From: Caryophanales bacterium
GTDB taxonomy: Bacteria > Bacillota > Bacilli > Exiguobacteriales > Exiguobacteriaceae
Assembly: GCA_902363455.1 (NCBI GenBank)
Contig: CABJAC010000001.1
Location: 1,054,001 to 1,118,000, forward strand
Direction: 5' to 3'
Length of the DNA stretch: 64,000 nucleotides
A program made the position numbers and the translations under genes. Positions 52,134 to 59,106 of this stretch are shown here, piece by piece. The notes beneath the pieces are model-generated. The model did no database searches, was not told where the DNA came from, and saw only the letters and a list, made by a program, of their open reading frames with translations. Position 1 is the first letter of the stretch; every line of letters starts with the position of its first letter.

Positions 52134-53291
52134 TTAAAGTAGTCTTGTTTTTAAGACGCCGGGAATGGCATGCAATTGTTGTAATGAGATGGCTTCATCC
52201 AGATGATTGTCGATGTCGATGATCGTATAGGCAATTCCATCCTTACTGCCGTTGATCATGTTGGCAATGTTGATTTGTTCTGTCGCAAGGACGGAAGCGA
52301 TTTGACCGACCATATTCGGAATGTTTTGATGCGCGATCGTGATACGCCGTTTACCGGAATACGGCAATTCGACGGACGGGAAGTTGACCGAGTTTCGGAT
52401 GTTGCCGGTTTCGAGGAACAGCTTTAATTGATCGACGGCCATGATTGCACAATTTTCTTCTGCTTCTGCTGTCGACGCACCAATGTGAGGCAACGGGATG
52501 ACACGAGGCAGAGAGAGGATGAAGGCATTCGGGAAATCAGTAACATAGTTGGCCAGACGTCCGGATTTTAAGACTGTTGCCAAAGCTTGTTCGTCGATTA
52601 ATTCACCTCGGGAAAAATTAAGTAAAGTTGCTCCTTGTTTGATTTTTCCGAGTAAGCGTTCATGAAGCAAATGTTGTGTCGCATCAATCAAAGGCAGGTG
52701 CAGTGTAATATAATCACTTGTCGCCAGCAACTCCTCAAGATTGGTGACACGATGGACTTGATTCGAGACACGCCACGCTGATTCGACAGACATATGTGGG
52801 TCGTATCCGGAAACTGTCATACCCAGTTCGTGAAGCGTATTTGCTAAACTTGCTCCAATGGCTCCAAGACCAACGATGCCGATTCGTTTTCCTAACAATT
52901 CCGTACCTGCAAATTGTTTTTTGTTCGCTTCAATCCGCTCTGGGATATCAGGTCCACGAAGATTGTTAGTCCATAAAATGCTTGGGATTAATTTTCGGGC
53001 AGTCAAGAACAAACTGGCGATGACTAGCTCTTTGACGGCATTGGCATTAGCGCCAGGTGTCGAGAAAACGGGAATACCCCGATTCGCCAATTGGTCGAGC
53101 GGGATATTATTGACACCAACGCCGGCGCGCGCGACAGCTTTTAAGGAAGTCGGAAACTTCATTCCATGTAAATCTTTGCTGCGGACAAGAAAGGCATCCG
53201 GTGTTTCAATGTCTTGTTTGACGACATAGTGGTCGGTAAAGCGTTTTAATCCTTTATCAGATACGTCATTCCAAAGCTGTACATGATGCAT
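52134..53291 (-). CDS. serA: D-3-phosphoglycerate dehydrogenase
   Basis: The 385-residue protein is the short, single-ACT form of SerA. The NAD-binding Rossmann motif is VGLGAIGASLANTLHELG near residue 138, the substrate-site arginine region is NFSRGELIDE near 235, and the catalytic histidine is in LPHIGASTAEAEEN near 275. The ACT domain (about residues 315-385, RRITIAHQNIPNMVGQI) would sense serine for feedback control. It converts 3-phosphoglycerate to 3-phosphohydroxypyruvate, the substrate of SerC encoded just upstream. Its ATG directly follows the serC stop, and GGGGGAA within serC acts as ribosome site. Confidence 0.95.
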   Translation of the reverse strand: MHHVQLWNDVSDKGLKRFTDHYVVKQDIETPDAFLVRSKDLHGMKFPTSLKAVARAGVGVNNIPLDQLANRGIPVFSTPGANANAVKELVIASLFLTARKLIPSILWTNNLRGPDIPERIEANKKQFAGTELLGKRIGIVGLGAIGASLANTLHELGMTVSGYDPHMSVESAWRVSNQVHRVTNLEELLATSDYITLHLPLIDATQHLLHERLLGKIKQGATLLNFSRGELIDEQALATVLKSGRLANYVTDFPNAFILSLPRVIPLPHIGASTAEAEENCAIMAVDQLKLFLETGNIRNSVNFPSVELPYSGKRRITIAHQNIPNMVGQIASVLATEQINIANMINGSKDGIAYTIIDIDNHLDEAISLQQLHAIPGVLKTRLL

Positions 53292-54356
53292 TTAACGTTC
53301 CCCCTGTTCGAATCGTTGTAAAACCGTGATAAGGGCATCGACTCCTGCAGTCGGCATGGCGTTATAGAGACTTGCGCGCATTCCTCCGACAGAACGATGG
53401 CCTTTTAAATTAACGAGCTGATGACGTTCTACAAATTGCAGGAATTGTTGATCTAAATCCGTTTGACCGGTTGAAAAAGGAATATTCATTCGGCTCCGGT
53501 CAGGTAGGGCGACGCTGTTTGAGAACATGGCAGATTGGTCCAAGTAGGCATAGAGAGAAGCGGCTTGTCGACGATTGCGTTGAACAACCGTATCAAATCC
53601 CTGTTCCTTGATCCATTCGAGGACTAGTTTCGTCAAATAAATGCTGTATGTGGGTGGTGTATTGTATAAAGAATGATGGGCAGCATGTATGTCATATCGT
53701 AAATAGGATCCTAAGCGGTCCGGTGTTCGTTGCAACAGGTCATCTTTTATGATGACAAGCGTCATTCCGGCTGACCCAAGGTTTTTTTGAGCACCTGCAT
53801 AGATTACGTCAAACTGACTGACATCAATCGGTTCAGATAAAATGGAAGAAGAGAAGTCTGCCACTAATGGAACATCCACTTGTGGAACATTCGTAAAAGT
53901 AGTCCCTTCGAGCGTATTATTCCATGTGATATGCAGATAATCAGCGTCAGAACGGATCGGACCAGTCGGAATCGAGCGATAGTGGTCGGCTTCAGATGAG
54001 GCAATGACGTTTGTCTGAACAAAAGCCCCGGCGTCCTGTATCGCTTTTTGTGACCAGCTTCCCGTATCGATGAAGTCGACGCGCTGGTGTGCAGTTGCTA
54101 AGTTAAGCGGTAACATTGAAAATTGAAGTGTTGCACCGCCTTGTAAAAACAAGACACGGTAATTGTCCGGGATCTGCAAGAGCTCCCGAAGCAGAGACTC
54201 TGTCTCTTGAAGGATGTTTTCAAACAAGGTGGAGCGGTGACTCAACTCCAAAACGGATTGTCCAGACCCTTTGTAATTTAGAAGCTCAGATTGAGCCTTA
54301 AGTAAGACTGGTACCGGTAGGACTGCCGGACCAGCTGAAAAGTTAAAAACAGTCAT
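53292..54356 (-). CDS. serC: Phosphoserine aminotransferase
   Basis: The 354-residue PLP enzyme begins VFNFSAGPAVLPVPVLLKA, the family signature, and has FLQGGATLQFSMLPLNL near residue 70, the PLP-binding lysine in YAGAQKNLGSAGMT near 190, and GGMRASLYNAMP near the end. It uses glutamate, the product of GltAB, to aminate 3-phosphohydroxypyruvate. It is the first gene of the serC-serA-DUF1015 operon. The phosphatase SerB is not in the window. GGAGGTGG lies before the ATG. Confidence 0.97.
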   Translation of the reverse strand: MTVFNFSAGPAVLPVPVLLKAQSELLNYKGSGQSVLELSHRSTLFENILQETESLLRELLQIPDNYRVLFLQGGATLQFSMLPLNLATAHQRVDFIDTGSWSQKAIQDAGAFVQTNVIASSEADHYRSIPTGPIRSDADYLHITWNNTLEGTTFTNVPQVDVPLVADFSSSILSEPIDVSQFDVIYAGAQKNLGSAGMTLVIIKDDLLQRTPDRLGSYLRYDIHAAHHSLYNTPPTYSIYLTKLVLEWIKEQGFDTVVQRNRRQAASLYAYLDQSAMFSNSVALPDRSRMNIPFSTGQTDLDQQFLQFVERHQLVNLKGHRSVGGMRASLYNAMPTAGVDALITVLQRFEQGER

Positions 54357-54373
54357 CGTATTCCACCTCCAAT

Positions 54374-54388
54374 AATTTTCAGAAAATA
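54374..54388 (-). promoter_or_regulatory. CodY box in the serC leader
   Basis: AATTTTCAGAAAATA on the plus strand matches the palindromic CodY consensus AATTTTCWGAAAATT at 14 of 15 positions. It lies between the serC promoter and its ribosome site, a roadblock position. It suggests that serCA is shut down when branched-chain amino acids and GTP are plentiful. Confidence 0.75.
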
Positions 54389-54399
54389 TTCACAACTAA

Positions 54400-54428
54400 A
54401 GTGTAACGGAATGAAAACAGTTAATCAA
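54400..54428 (-). promoter_or_regulatory. SigA-type promoter of the serC operon
   Basis: On the minus strand, -35 TTGATT (54428-54423) and -10 TACACT (54405-54400) are 17 bases apart. Transcription would start near 54393, just before the CodY box. Confidence 0.65.
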
Positions 54429-54494
54429 ACTTCATTTCAAGTGGAGCATGGACTTTCTGGAGGAGAAAAGAGAGGAAACGATCCTTCAATGGAA

Positions 54495-54528
54495 AAGGAC
54501 CAGCCCTCCTAAAGAGTGGCTGATCCTA
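54495..54528 (-). terminator. Terminator of the NTF2-like gene
   Basis: On the minus strand AGGATCAGCCACTC and GGAGGGCTGGTCCT pair around TTTA with a few mismatches, then TTTT. Confidence 0.75.
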
Positions 54529-54556
54529 TCGATCGATGCGAACAAGTGTGTTGGAC

Positions 54557-54943
54557 TCAAGAAGGGTCGAGAGGTGTAAGTTGGTTAAAGTGCCATTTCC
54601 AGCCTTTGCTCGTCCAGTGATAAAGCGAAACACTTCGGAACCGGCCGACGTACATGCTACGACCATATGAGAAATGATCTTCCACTATTTCCTGTACTAA
54701 AGCTGTCGTCTCAAAGACTTCGACCACCATCGACTCGCTGAGTTGATTGCTCCATTGGATTTGATCTGGATCCACATAATGATCGAGATAAGTTTCGGCA
54801 TCGAACTGTCGGCCTTGTCCGTCAATAAAAGAAAAATCGGGTGATAATAACTGATGCATCTCTTTTCGGTTACCTTGCATCAAAAAAGCGTGTCGATTTG
54901 TCAAAAGAAGTTGAAGTTGTTCATGTTGAGTTGAAGTTTCCAT
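54557..54943 (-). CDS. SnoaL/NTF2-like (DUF4440-type) protein
   Basis: The 128-residue protein has the layout of small NTF2-fold proteins: an N-terminal helix pair (LLLTNRHAFLMQGNRKEMHQLL), the segment SPDFSFIDGQGRQFDAETYLDHYVD near residue 38, and beta strands ending in YHWTSKGWKWHFNQLTPL. Such proteins bind small molecules or act as unknown enzymes. No function can be assigned. ATG 54943 is preferred because AAAGG lies about nine bases upstream; the ATG at 54952 abuts it. It lies between serC and the cold-shock cluster, on the same strand as both. Confidence 0.7.
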   Translation of the reverse strand: METSTQHEQLQLLLTNRHAFLMQGNRKEMHQLLSPDFSFIDGQGRQFDAETYLDHYVDPDQIQWSNQLSESMVVEVFETTALVQEIVEDHFSYGRSMYVGRFRSVSLYHWTSKGWKWHFNQLTPLDPS

Positions 54944-54994
54944 GAGAATCATCCTTTCGTCGTTAAATGAATGATGGGATTCCTAGTGATGAAA

Positions 54995-55026
54995 CAAAAA
55001 AAGACCCTGCAACAGCAGAGTCTTGG
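54995..55026 (-). terminator. Terminator of cold-shock gene copy 3
   Basis: On the minus strand AAGACTCTGC and GCAGGGTCTT pair around TGTT, then seven T. It differs from the terminators of the other two copies. Confidence 0.85.
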
Positions 55027-55030
55027 AAAA

Positions 55031-55231
55031 TTAAAGTTTAGTAACGTTAGTTGCTTGCGGTCCGCGTTGGCCTTCTTCAACTTCAAACGAAACTTCTTGA
55101 CCTTCGTCAAGTGATTTGAAACCATCTGTTTGGATAGCTGAGAAGTGAACGAAAACGTCGTCGCCGCTTTCACGTTCGATGAAGCCAAAACCTTTTTCTG
55201 CGTTAAACCATTTTACTTTACCTTGTTCCAT
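55031..55231 (-). CDS. Cold-shock protein, tandem copy 3 (downstream)
   Basis: The 66-residue protein is a single cold-shock domain with RNP1 (KGFGFIER) near residue 13 and RNP2 (DVFVHFSAI) near residue 26, both intact. It binds single-stranded RNA and DNA and opens mRNA structure at low temperature. Its protein sequence is identical to the two copies upstream, and the coding DNA looks identical too. It has its own leader of about 110 bases, with an extended -10 (TGGTATATT) at 55346-55354, and its own terminator. GGAGG precedes the ATG. Confidence 0.96.
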   Translation of the reverse strand: MEQGKVKWFNAEKGFGFIERESGDDVFVHFSAIQTDGFKSLDEGQEVSFEVEEGQRGPQATNVTKL

Positions 55232-55393
55232 GTGTGTTGCCTCCTGCGTATGACTAAGCCATACTGATTATTACTACCGTGATCAATTTCATCGAGTTAA
55301 AAGCGTAAACTTCCTATCTCCACCGAACAACAATAATTACTTAATAATATACCATGACCGGTCTGAAAAAGATAGGGGTGATTGAAAAGAATA

Positions 55394-55428
55394 AAAAAAG
55401 AGGAAGCGCGGCTGCGCTTCCTCTTAGG
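55394..55428 (-). terminator. Terminator of cold-shock gene copy 2
   Basis: On the minus strand AAGAGGAAGCGC and GCGCTTCCTCTT form a perfect 12-bp stem around AGCC, followed by T residues. The same structure recurs after copy 1 at 55796-55830. Confidence 0.93.
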
Positions 55429-55432
55429 AAAA

Positions 55433-55633
55433 TTAAAGTTTAGTAACGTTAGTTGCTTGCGGTCCGCGTTGGCCTTCTTCAACTTCAAACGAAACTTCTT
55501 GACCTTCGTCAAGTGATTTGAAACCATCTGTTTGGATAGCTGAGAAGTGAACGAAAACGTCGTCGCCGCTTTCACGTTCGATGAAGCCAAAACCTTTTTC
55601 TGCGTTAAACCATTTTACTTTACCTTGTTCCAT
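55433..55633 (-). CDS. Cold-shock protein, tandem copy 2
   Basis: Identical 66-residue cold-shock protein in the middle repeat unit. RNP1 and RNP2 are intact. Its leader contains GTATG and CATAC arms just before the GGAGG ribosome site, a small hairpin that could change with temperature; the same hairpin is found in the other copies. The -10 element lies at 55748-55753. Confidence 0.96.
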   Translation of the reverse strand: MEQGKVKWFNAEKGFGFIERESGDDVFVHFSAIQTDGFKSLDEGQEVSFEVEEGQRGPQATNVTKL

Positions 55634-55795
55634 GTGTGTTGCCTCCTGCGTATGACTGAGCCATACTGATTATTACTACCGTGATCAATTTCATCGAGTT
55701 AAAAGCGTAAACTTCCTATCTCCACCGAACAACAATAATTACTTAATAATATACCATGACTGGTCTGAAAAAGATAGGGGTGATTGAAAAGAATA

Positions 55796-55830
55796 AAAAA
55801 AGAGGAAGCGCGGCTGCGCTTCCTCTTAGG
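55796..55830 (-). terminator. Terminator of cold-shock gene copy 1
   Basis: Same 12-bp stem as at 55394-55428, with T residues on the minus strand. Confidence 0.93.
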
Positions 55831-55834
55831 GAAA

Positions 55835-56035
55835 TTAAAGTTTAGTAACGTTAGTTGCTTGCGGTCCGCGTTGGCCTTCTTCAACTTCAAACGAAACTTC
55901 TTGACCTTCGTCAAGTGATTTGAAACCATCTGTTTGGATAGCTGAGAAGTGAACGAAAACGTCGTCGCCGCTTTCACGTTCGATGAAGCCAAAACCTTTT
56001 TCTGCGTTAAACCATTTTACTTTACCTTGTTCCAT
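55835..56035 (-). CDS. Cold-shock protein, tandem copy 1 (upstream)
   Basis: Identical 66-residue cold-shock protein in the first repeat unit. The leader and promoter (56036-56165) differ slightly from those of the other two, so this copy may be the original with its own promoter variant (TATATT at about 56150). As all three proteins are the same, the triplication increases dose rather than diversity. Confidence 0.96.
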   Translation of the reverse strand: MEQGKVKWFNAEKGFGFIERESGDDVFVHFSAIQTDGFKSLDEGQEVSFEVEEGQRGPQATNVTKL

Positions 56036-56299
56036 GTGTGTTGCCTCCTGCGTATGACTGAGCCATACTGATTATTACTACTGTGATCAATTTCATCGAG
56101 TCGAAAGTATACACTTTGTATCTCCACCGAACAACAATAATTACTTTATAATATATCACAGACAAATAAGAAAAGGAAGTAATGAACAAAAAAAAGGATA
56201 ATCCGCCTAAAAAATATCCAATAGCCATGTACCGTTAAAAATAAAGGGATTATGAGATTCGCTTCGAATATAAAAAGCTATCCTTATTAAAACTTCAGA
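56036..56299 (-). promoter_or_regulatory. Cold-shock leader/promoter region, copy 1
   Basis: The region holds the GGAGG ribosome site, the GTATG/CATAC hairpin, a long AT-rich leader and the promoter of the first cold-shock gene; beyond about 56165 it is AT-rich and I see no gene in it. Confidence 0.6.
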
Positions 56300-56554
56300 T
56301 TAACTAACAGGCTGACGTGTTGATTTTGTTCGCTTCACAGCTGAAATTAAGTAACCATGTATGGAAGAATGACGACTGGGATTTTTCCAGATGTCGTGAA
56401 AGATTTGTTTTAATGTAAGTTGGACGTGTTGTTCATCCGGTACCATACGTGTAAGGACCACGTAAATCGATTTTTCGTACCGGTCATATAACAACTCGAG
56501 AGCTTGACTATTTTTTTGTTCAATTTGTTGGAATAATTCTCGATCCGTTTGCAT
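56300..56554 (-). CDS. Sigma-70 region-2-like small protein
   Basis: The 84-residue protein resembles only region 2 of ECF sigma factors: DRELFQQIEQKNSQALELLYDRYEKSIYVVLTRMV, then a segment TLKQIFHDIWKNP like the core-binding and -10-recognition helices. Region 4 is absent and the frame stops in RTKSTRQPVS. A strong GAGGAGGAG ribosome site precedes the ATG, which suggests translation. It may be a decayed sigma factor, a region-2-only RNA polymerase-binding protein, or the first half of a split factor; no partner is adjacent. The assignment rests on pattern only. Confidence 0.6.
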   Translation of the reverse strand: MQTDRELFQQIEQKNSQALELLYDRYEKSIYVVLTRMVPDEQHVQLTLKQIFHDIWKNPSRHSSIHGYLISAVKRTKSTRQPVS

Positions 56555-56690
56555 GCTCTCCTCCTCATCAGTGTATACATATGTTTTGTAAACACTTTGT
56601 TACTTATCAGATATCTTGTAATTTTCCCCAAAAAATAAATATCAAACACTTAAACTGCTTGATATCAAGATAATTAAAAAATCGATCGTT

Positions 56691-56748
56691 TAGAGGAAAG
56701 GAAGAGGCTATATGTCATCTAGAGGAAAGGAAGAGGCTATATGTCATC
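56691..56748 (+). repeat. Perfect 29-bp direct duplication of ribosome site and start
   Basis: The 29-base unit 56691-56719 (starting TAGAGGAAAGGAAGAGG) is repeated exactly at 56720-56748. Each copy has a ribosome site and an ATG. The second ATG (56741) starts the acetyltransferase. The first (56712) opens a 27-codon frame that ends at 56795, out of frame with it. Confidence 0.95.
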
Positions 56749-57277
56749 CATCACTTTACGTCATTACAAACCGGCGGATGCGCAGGCACTACTAGACTTG
56801 AATGTTAAAAACCGAGATCATTTCGAATATTGGATGCCGGTAAAACCGTTACCAGATTCCTATACTTTGGAAAAGTATAAAGAACGAATTCAACAATTGA
56901 AAGAAAATGCACAAGCTGATCGTTCTTACGCTTTTGGAGTTTTTTTAACAGAGTCGAATCAGCTGATTGGGGAGGTTTCGGCAGCTTTTGTGGAGCGTTC
57001 TCCGGCAGAGACGTGTATGATCGGGTATCAACTTGATCAGCAGTATAACGGGCAAGGGATCATGTCAATAGCTGTCCGCCAAGCTGCGCGTCTCTTGTTC
57101 GATGAGTATCAGTTCCACCGTTTGCGGGCCGAAGTCATGCCCGAGAATATCGGATCGATCCGCGTCTTGGAAAAAGCAGGATTCAGACAGGAAGGCATCG
57201 CAAAAAAGAGTTTGTTCATTAACGGTGCCTGGGAAGACTTCGTATTGTTTGCACTATTAAAAGAAGAACTCGAATGA
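56741..57277 (+). CDS. GNAT acetyltransferase, RimJ/RimL type
   Basis: The 178-residue protein is a RimJ/RimL-like acetyltransferase: SITLRHYKPADAQALLDL at the N-terminus, IGYQLDQQYNGQGIMSIAVRQAARLLF near residue 93 with the acetyl-CoA loop QYNGQG, and RLRAEVMPENIGSIRVLEKAGFRQEG near residue 128. Family members acetylate N-termini of ribosomal proteins or small molecules; here the substrate is unknown. ATG 56741 follows AGGAAAGGAAGAGG. The duplication of this ribosome site and start upstream may alter expression. Confidence 0.88.
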   Translation: MSSITLRHYKPADAQALLDLNVKNRDHFEYWMPVKPLPDSYTLEKYKERIQQLKENAQADRSYAFGVFLTESNQLIGEVSAAFVERSPAETCMIGYQLDQQYNGQGIMSIAVRQAARLLFDEYQFHRLRAEVMPENIGSIRVLEKAGFRQEGIAKKSLFINGAWEDFVLFALLKEELE

Positions 57278-57337
57278 GGGAAACGTTCGAGCACAGTCTT
57301 TTAGCCATACATCAGAATTGTCAAAGGAGAATGATTC

Positions 57338-57857
57338 ATGCCCATGTCGACGTATTACCAGAATCTGCGTCAAAAAACAGGAAATCAATTGTTGTTCACA
57401 CCGTCTGTCGGTGCCATCATCCGCGATGCATCGGGACGAATCTTATTCCAAGATCCGGGAGGTCCGTTCTGGAGCCTTCCGGCGGGCGCAATCGAACCGG
57501 GCGAGCCGCCGGCAAAAGCGTTGATCCGCGAAGTATGAAGAAACTGGATTGATTGTCCGTCCGGTCCGCTTGATCGGCTGTTTTGGAGGAGAGGCGTTTC
57601 GCCTGACCTACCCGGATCAAAACCAGGTGGAGTATATCGCCTTTATTTTTGAGTGTGATGTGTTGGAAGGAACGTTAACAGCGATTGACGGTGAATCCAA
57701 ACAACTGTGTTATTTTGACAGGAAAGATCGTCCGCCCTTAGCGCTTCCTTATCCCGAGCATATTTTTGAAACAGGAACGGAAACTAGCTTTTTTGAATGG
57801 GAAGAAGCATGGATTGATCAATTAAAGGTGGAATACTCTATAAAAGACGAACATTGA
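57338..57857 (+). pseudogene. Nudix hydrolase, frameshifted in the Nudix box
   Basis: The first frame (57338-57538) ends GAIEPGEPPAKALIREV and then meets TGA. The second (57549-57857, in another phase) continues with ETG-LIVRPVRLIG, the remainder of a Nudix fold. In the Nudix box GX5EX7REUXEEXGU the DNA reads GAAGTATGAAGAAACTGG where GAAGTATATGAAGAAACTGG would give REVYEETG, so two bases (a TA) seem lost. This breaks the catalytic helix. The intact product would be about 173 residues. AAAGGAG lies eight bases before ATG 57338. Sequencing error cannot be excluded. Confidence 0.85.
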
Positions 57858-57900
57858 TGAAGTTTTGAATAGAAAAAATATGTTTTTTGGTGATTTTATT

Positions 57901-57929
57901 TTGACAAGCTTCCTAATGTTCGATATAGT
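57901..57929 (+). promoter_or_regulatory. SigA-type promoter of guaC
   Basis: A perfect -35 TTGACA and a -10 TATAGT (57924-57929) with 17 bases between. The -10 ends 61 bases before the guaC ATG. Confidence 0.8.
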
Positions 57930-57973
57930 ATCCAAGTACGAACGTTACTATTTAATTAATAAAAAATATTCGT
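57915..57973 (+). promoter_or_regulatory. PurR-box-like half-sites at guaC
   Basis: Three similar half-sites surround the promoter: AATGTTCG (57915-57922), ACGAACGTT (57938-57946) and AATATTCGT (57965-57973). The first and second are inverted about 16 bases apart, the spacing of PurR box pairs in Bacillus, with one mismatch. This suggests control by purine supply. Confidence 0.5.
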
Positions 57974-57990
57974 TATTTGGGGTGCTAGTG

Positions 57991-58974
57991 ATGGATGTAG
58001 TATTTGATTATGAAGATATTCAATTAATTCCTGCAAAATCAATCGTAGGAAGCCGGTCGGAATGTGATACGACGGTTGAGTTTGGTGGACGACGGTTTAA
58101 GTTACCGGTCGTTCCGGCCAATATGCAGACGATCATTGACGAAAAAATTGCGACTTATTTGGCAGAGAACGGTTACTTTTACATCATGCATCGTTTCGAG
58201 CCCGAAACACGACTCGATTTTGTCCGGTCGATGCAAAAACGCCATTTGATTGCATCAATCAGTGTTGGCGTAAAAGCGGAAGAATATACATTCGTCGAGA
58301 CGTTGGCACAAGAAGGCTTGACGCCGGAATACATCACGATTGACATCGCTCATGGTCATTCGGAAGCGGTCATTCGGATGATCCAACATATCAAACTGCT
58401 GTTACCGGACAGTTTTGTTATTGCTGGAAACGTCGGGACACCGGAAGCCGTTCGTGAACTGGAACACGCCGGAGCAGACGCGACAAAAGTTGGAATCGGT
58501 CCAGGTAAAGTGTGTATTACGAAAATTAAAACGGGATTTGGTACGGGAGGCTGGCAATTAGCGGCATTGAGATGGTGTGCCAAAGCGGCCAGTAAACCAA
58601 TTATCGCTGATGGCGGCATCCGGACCCACGGCGACATTGCAAAATCGGTTCGTTTTGGGGCGACGATGGTGATGATCGGTTCGCTGTTTGCGGGACACGA
58701 AGAGTCTCCAGGTGAGACGCACGAAGTTGATGGATTACGCGTTAAAGAATATTTTGGTTCGGCGTCCGAGTTTCAAAAAGGTGAGAAAAAGAACGTCGAA
58801 GGAAAAAAAGTGTTTGTTGAACATAAAGGCAGCTTGTCAGAGACATTGATTGAGATGGAGCAAGATTTACAGTCTGCGATTTCGTACGCGGGTGGTAACA
58901 AGCTGCAGGCAATCAGGACTGTCGATTATGTGGTCGTCAAAAATTCAATTTTTAACGGCGATAAAGTGTATTAA
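57991..58974 (+). CDS. guaC: GMP reductase
   Basis: The 327-residue protein matches Bacillus GuaC closely: [23 protein letters not shown] at the start, the active-site cysteine Cys175 in [20 protein letters not shown], the phosphate loop [16 protein letters not shown] near 210 and [16 protein letters not shown] near 260. It lacks the CBS domains of IMP dehydrogenase. It turns GMP into IMP with NADPH for purine balance. I choose ATG 57991, where the conserved block begins, with GGGGTG before it; the frame extends upstream to 57865 over the promoter and is not coding. Confidence 0.96.
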   Translation: MDVVFDYEDIQLIPAKSIVGSRSECDTTVEFGGRRFKLPVVPANMQTIIDEKIATYLAENGYFYIMHRFEPETRLDFVRSMQKRHLIASISVGVKAEEYTFVETLAQEGLTPEYITIDIAHGHSEAVIRMIQHIKLLLPDSFVIAGNVGTPEAVRELEHAGADATKVGIGPGKVCITKIKTGFGTGGWQLAALRWCAKAASKPIIADGGIRTHGDIAKSVRFGATMVMIGSLFAGHEESPGETHEVDGLRVKEYFGSASEFQKGEKKNVEGKKVFVEHKGSLSETLIEMEQDLQSAISYAGGNKLQAIRTVDYVVVKNSIFNGDKVY

Positions 58975-58981
58975 GTCGGAG

Positions 58982-59020
58982 AAAGCGGCATCCTTACAGG
59001 GTGTCGCTTCTTTTTTTATT
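58982..59020 (+). terminator. Terminator of guaC
   Basis: AAGCGGCATCC and GGGTGTCGCTT pair around TTACA with G-U pairs, then seven T. Confidence 0.85.
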
Positions 59021-59023
59021 TTA

Positions 59024-59038
59024 TTGAGAGCGCTTACT
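59024..59038 (+). promoter_or_regulatory. cre-like site before egtB
   Basis: TTGAGAGCGCTTACT fits WTGNAANCGNWNNCW except G for A at position 5. It lies about 70 bases before the egtB start. Confidence 0.4.
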
Positions 59039-59106
59039 TGAAAGGGAAAAGGGTAAAGAGAATGGTGCATATTTTCAGAAAAATCCATTTAAAGGAGTGC
59101 TTTGAA

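Larger units (their letters stand above)
55031..56160 (-). repeat. 402-bp tandem triplication of a cold-shock transcription unit
   Basis: The three coding regions begin exactly 402 bases apart (55031, 55433, 55835). The repeated unit includes the coding region, leader, promoter and, between copies, the terminator. Coding parts look identical; leaders differ at only a few bases (for example ACTAAGCC against ACTGAGCC). The upstream copy's promoter region, near 56100-56160, has diverged more. Confidence 0.93.

Noticed and set aside
54357..54500. Serine T-box leader before serC
   Set aside because: No T-box sequence or specifier stem is visible; a promoter and CodY box account for the region.
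54949..55992. Frames of 79-97 codons antisense or shifted within the cold-shock copies (for example 55297-55590)
   Set aside because: They lie in another phase of the cold-shock genes and repeat only because the DNA repeats; no ribosome site or domain.
57858..57990. Purine riboswitch before guaC
   Set aside because: No three-way junction or conserved loop bases; promoter and PurR-like half-sites explain the region.
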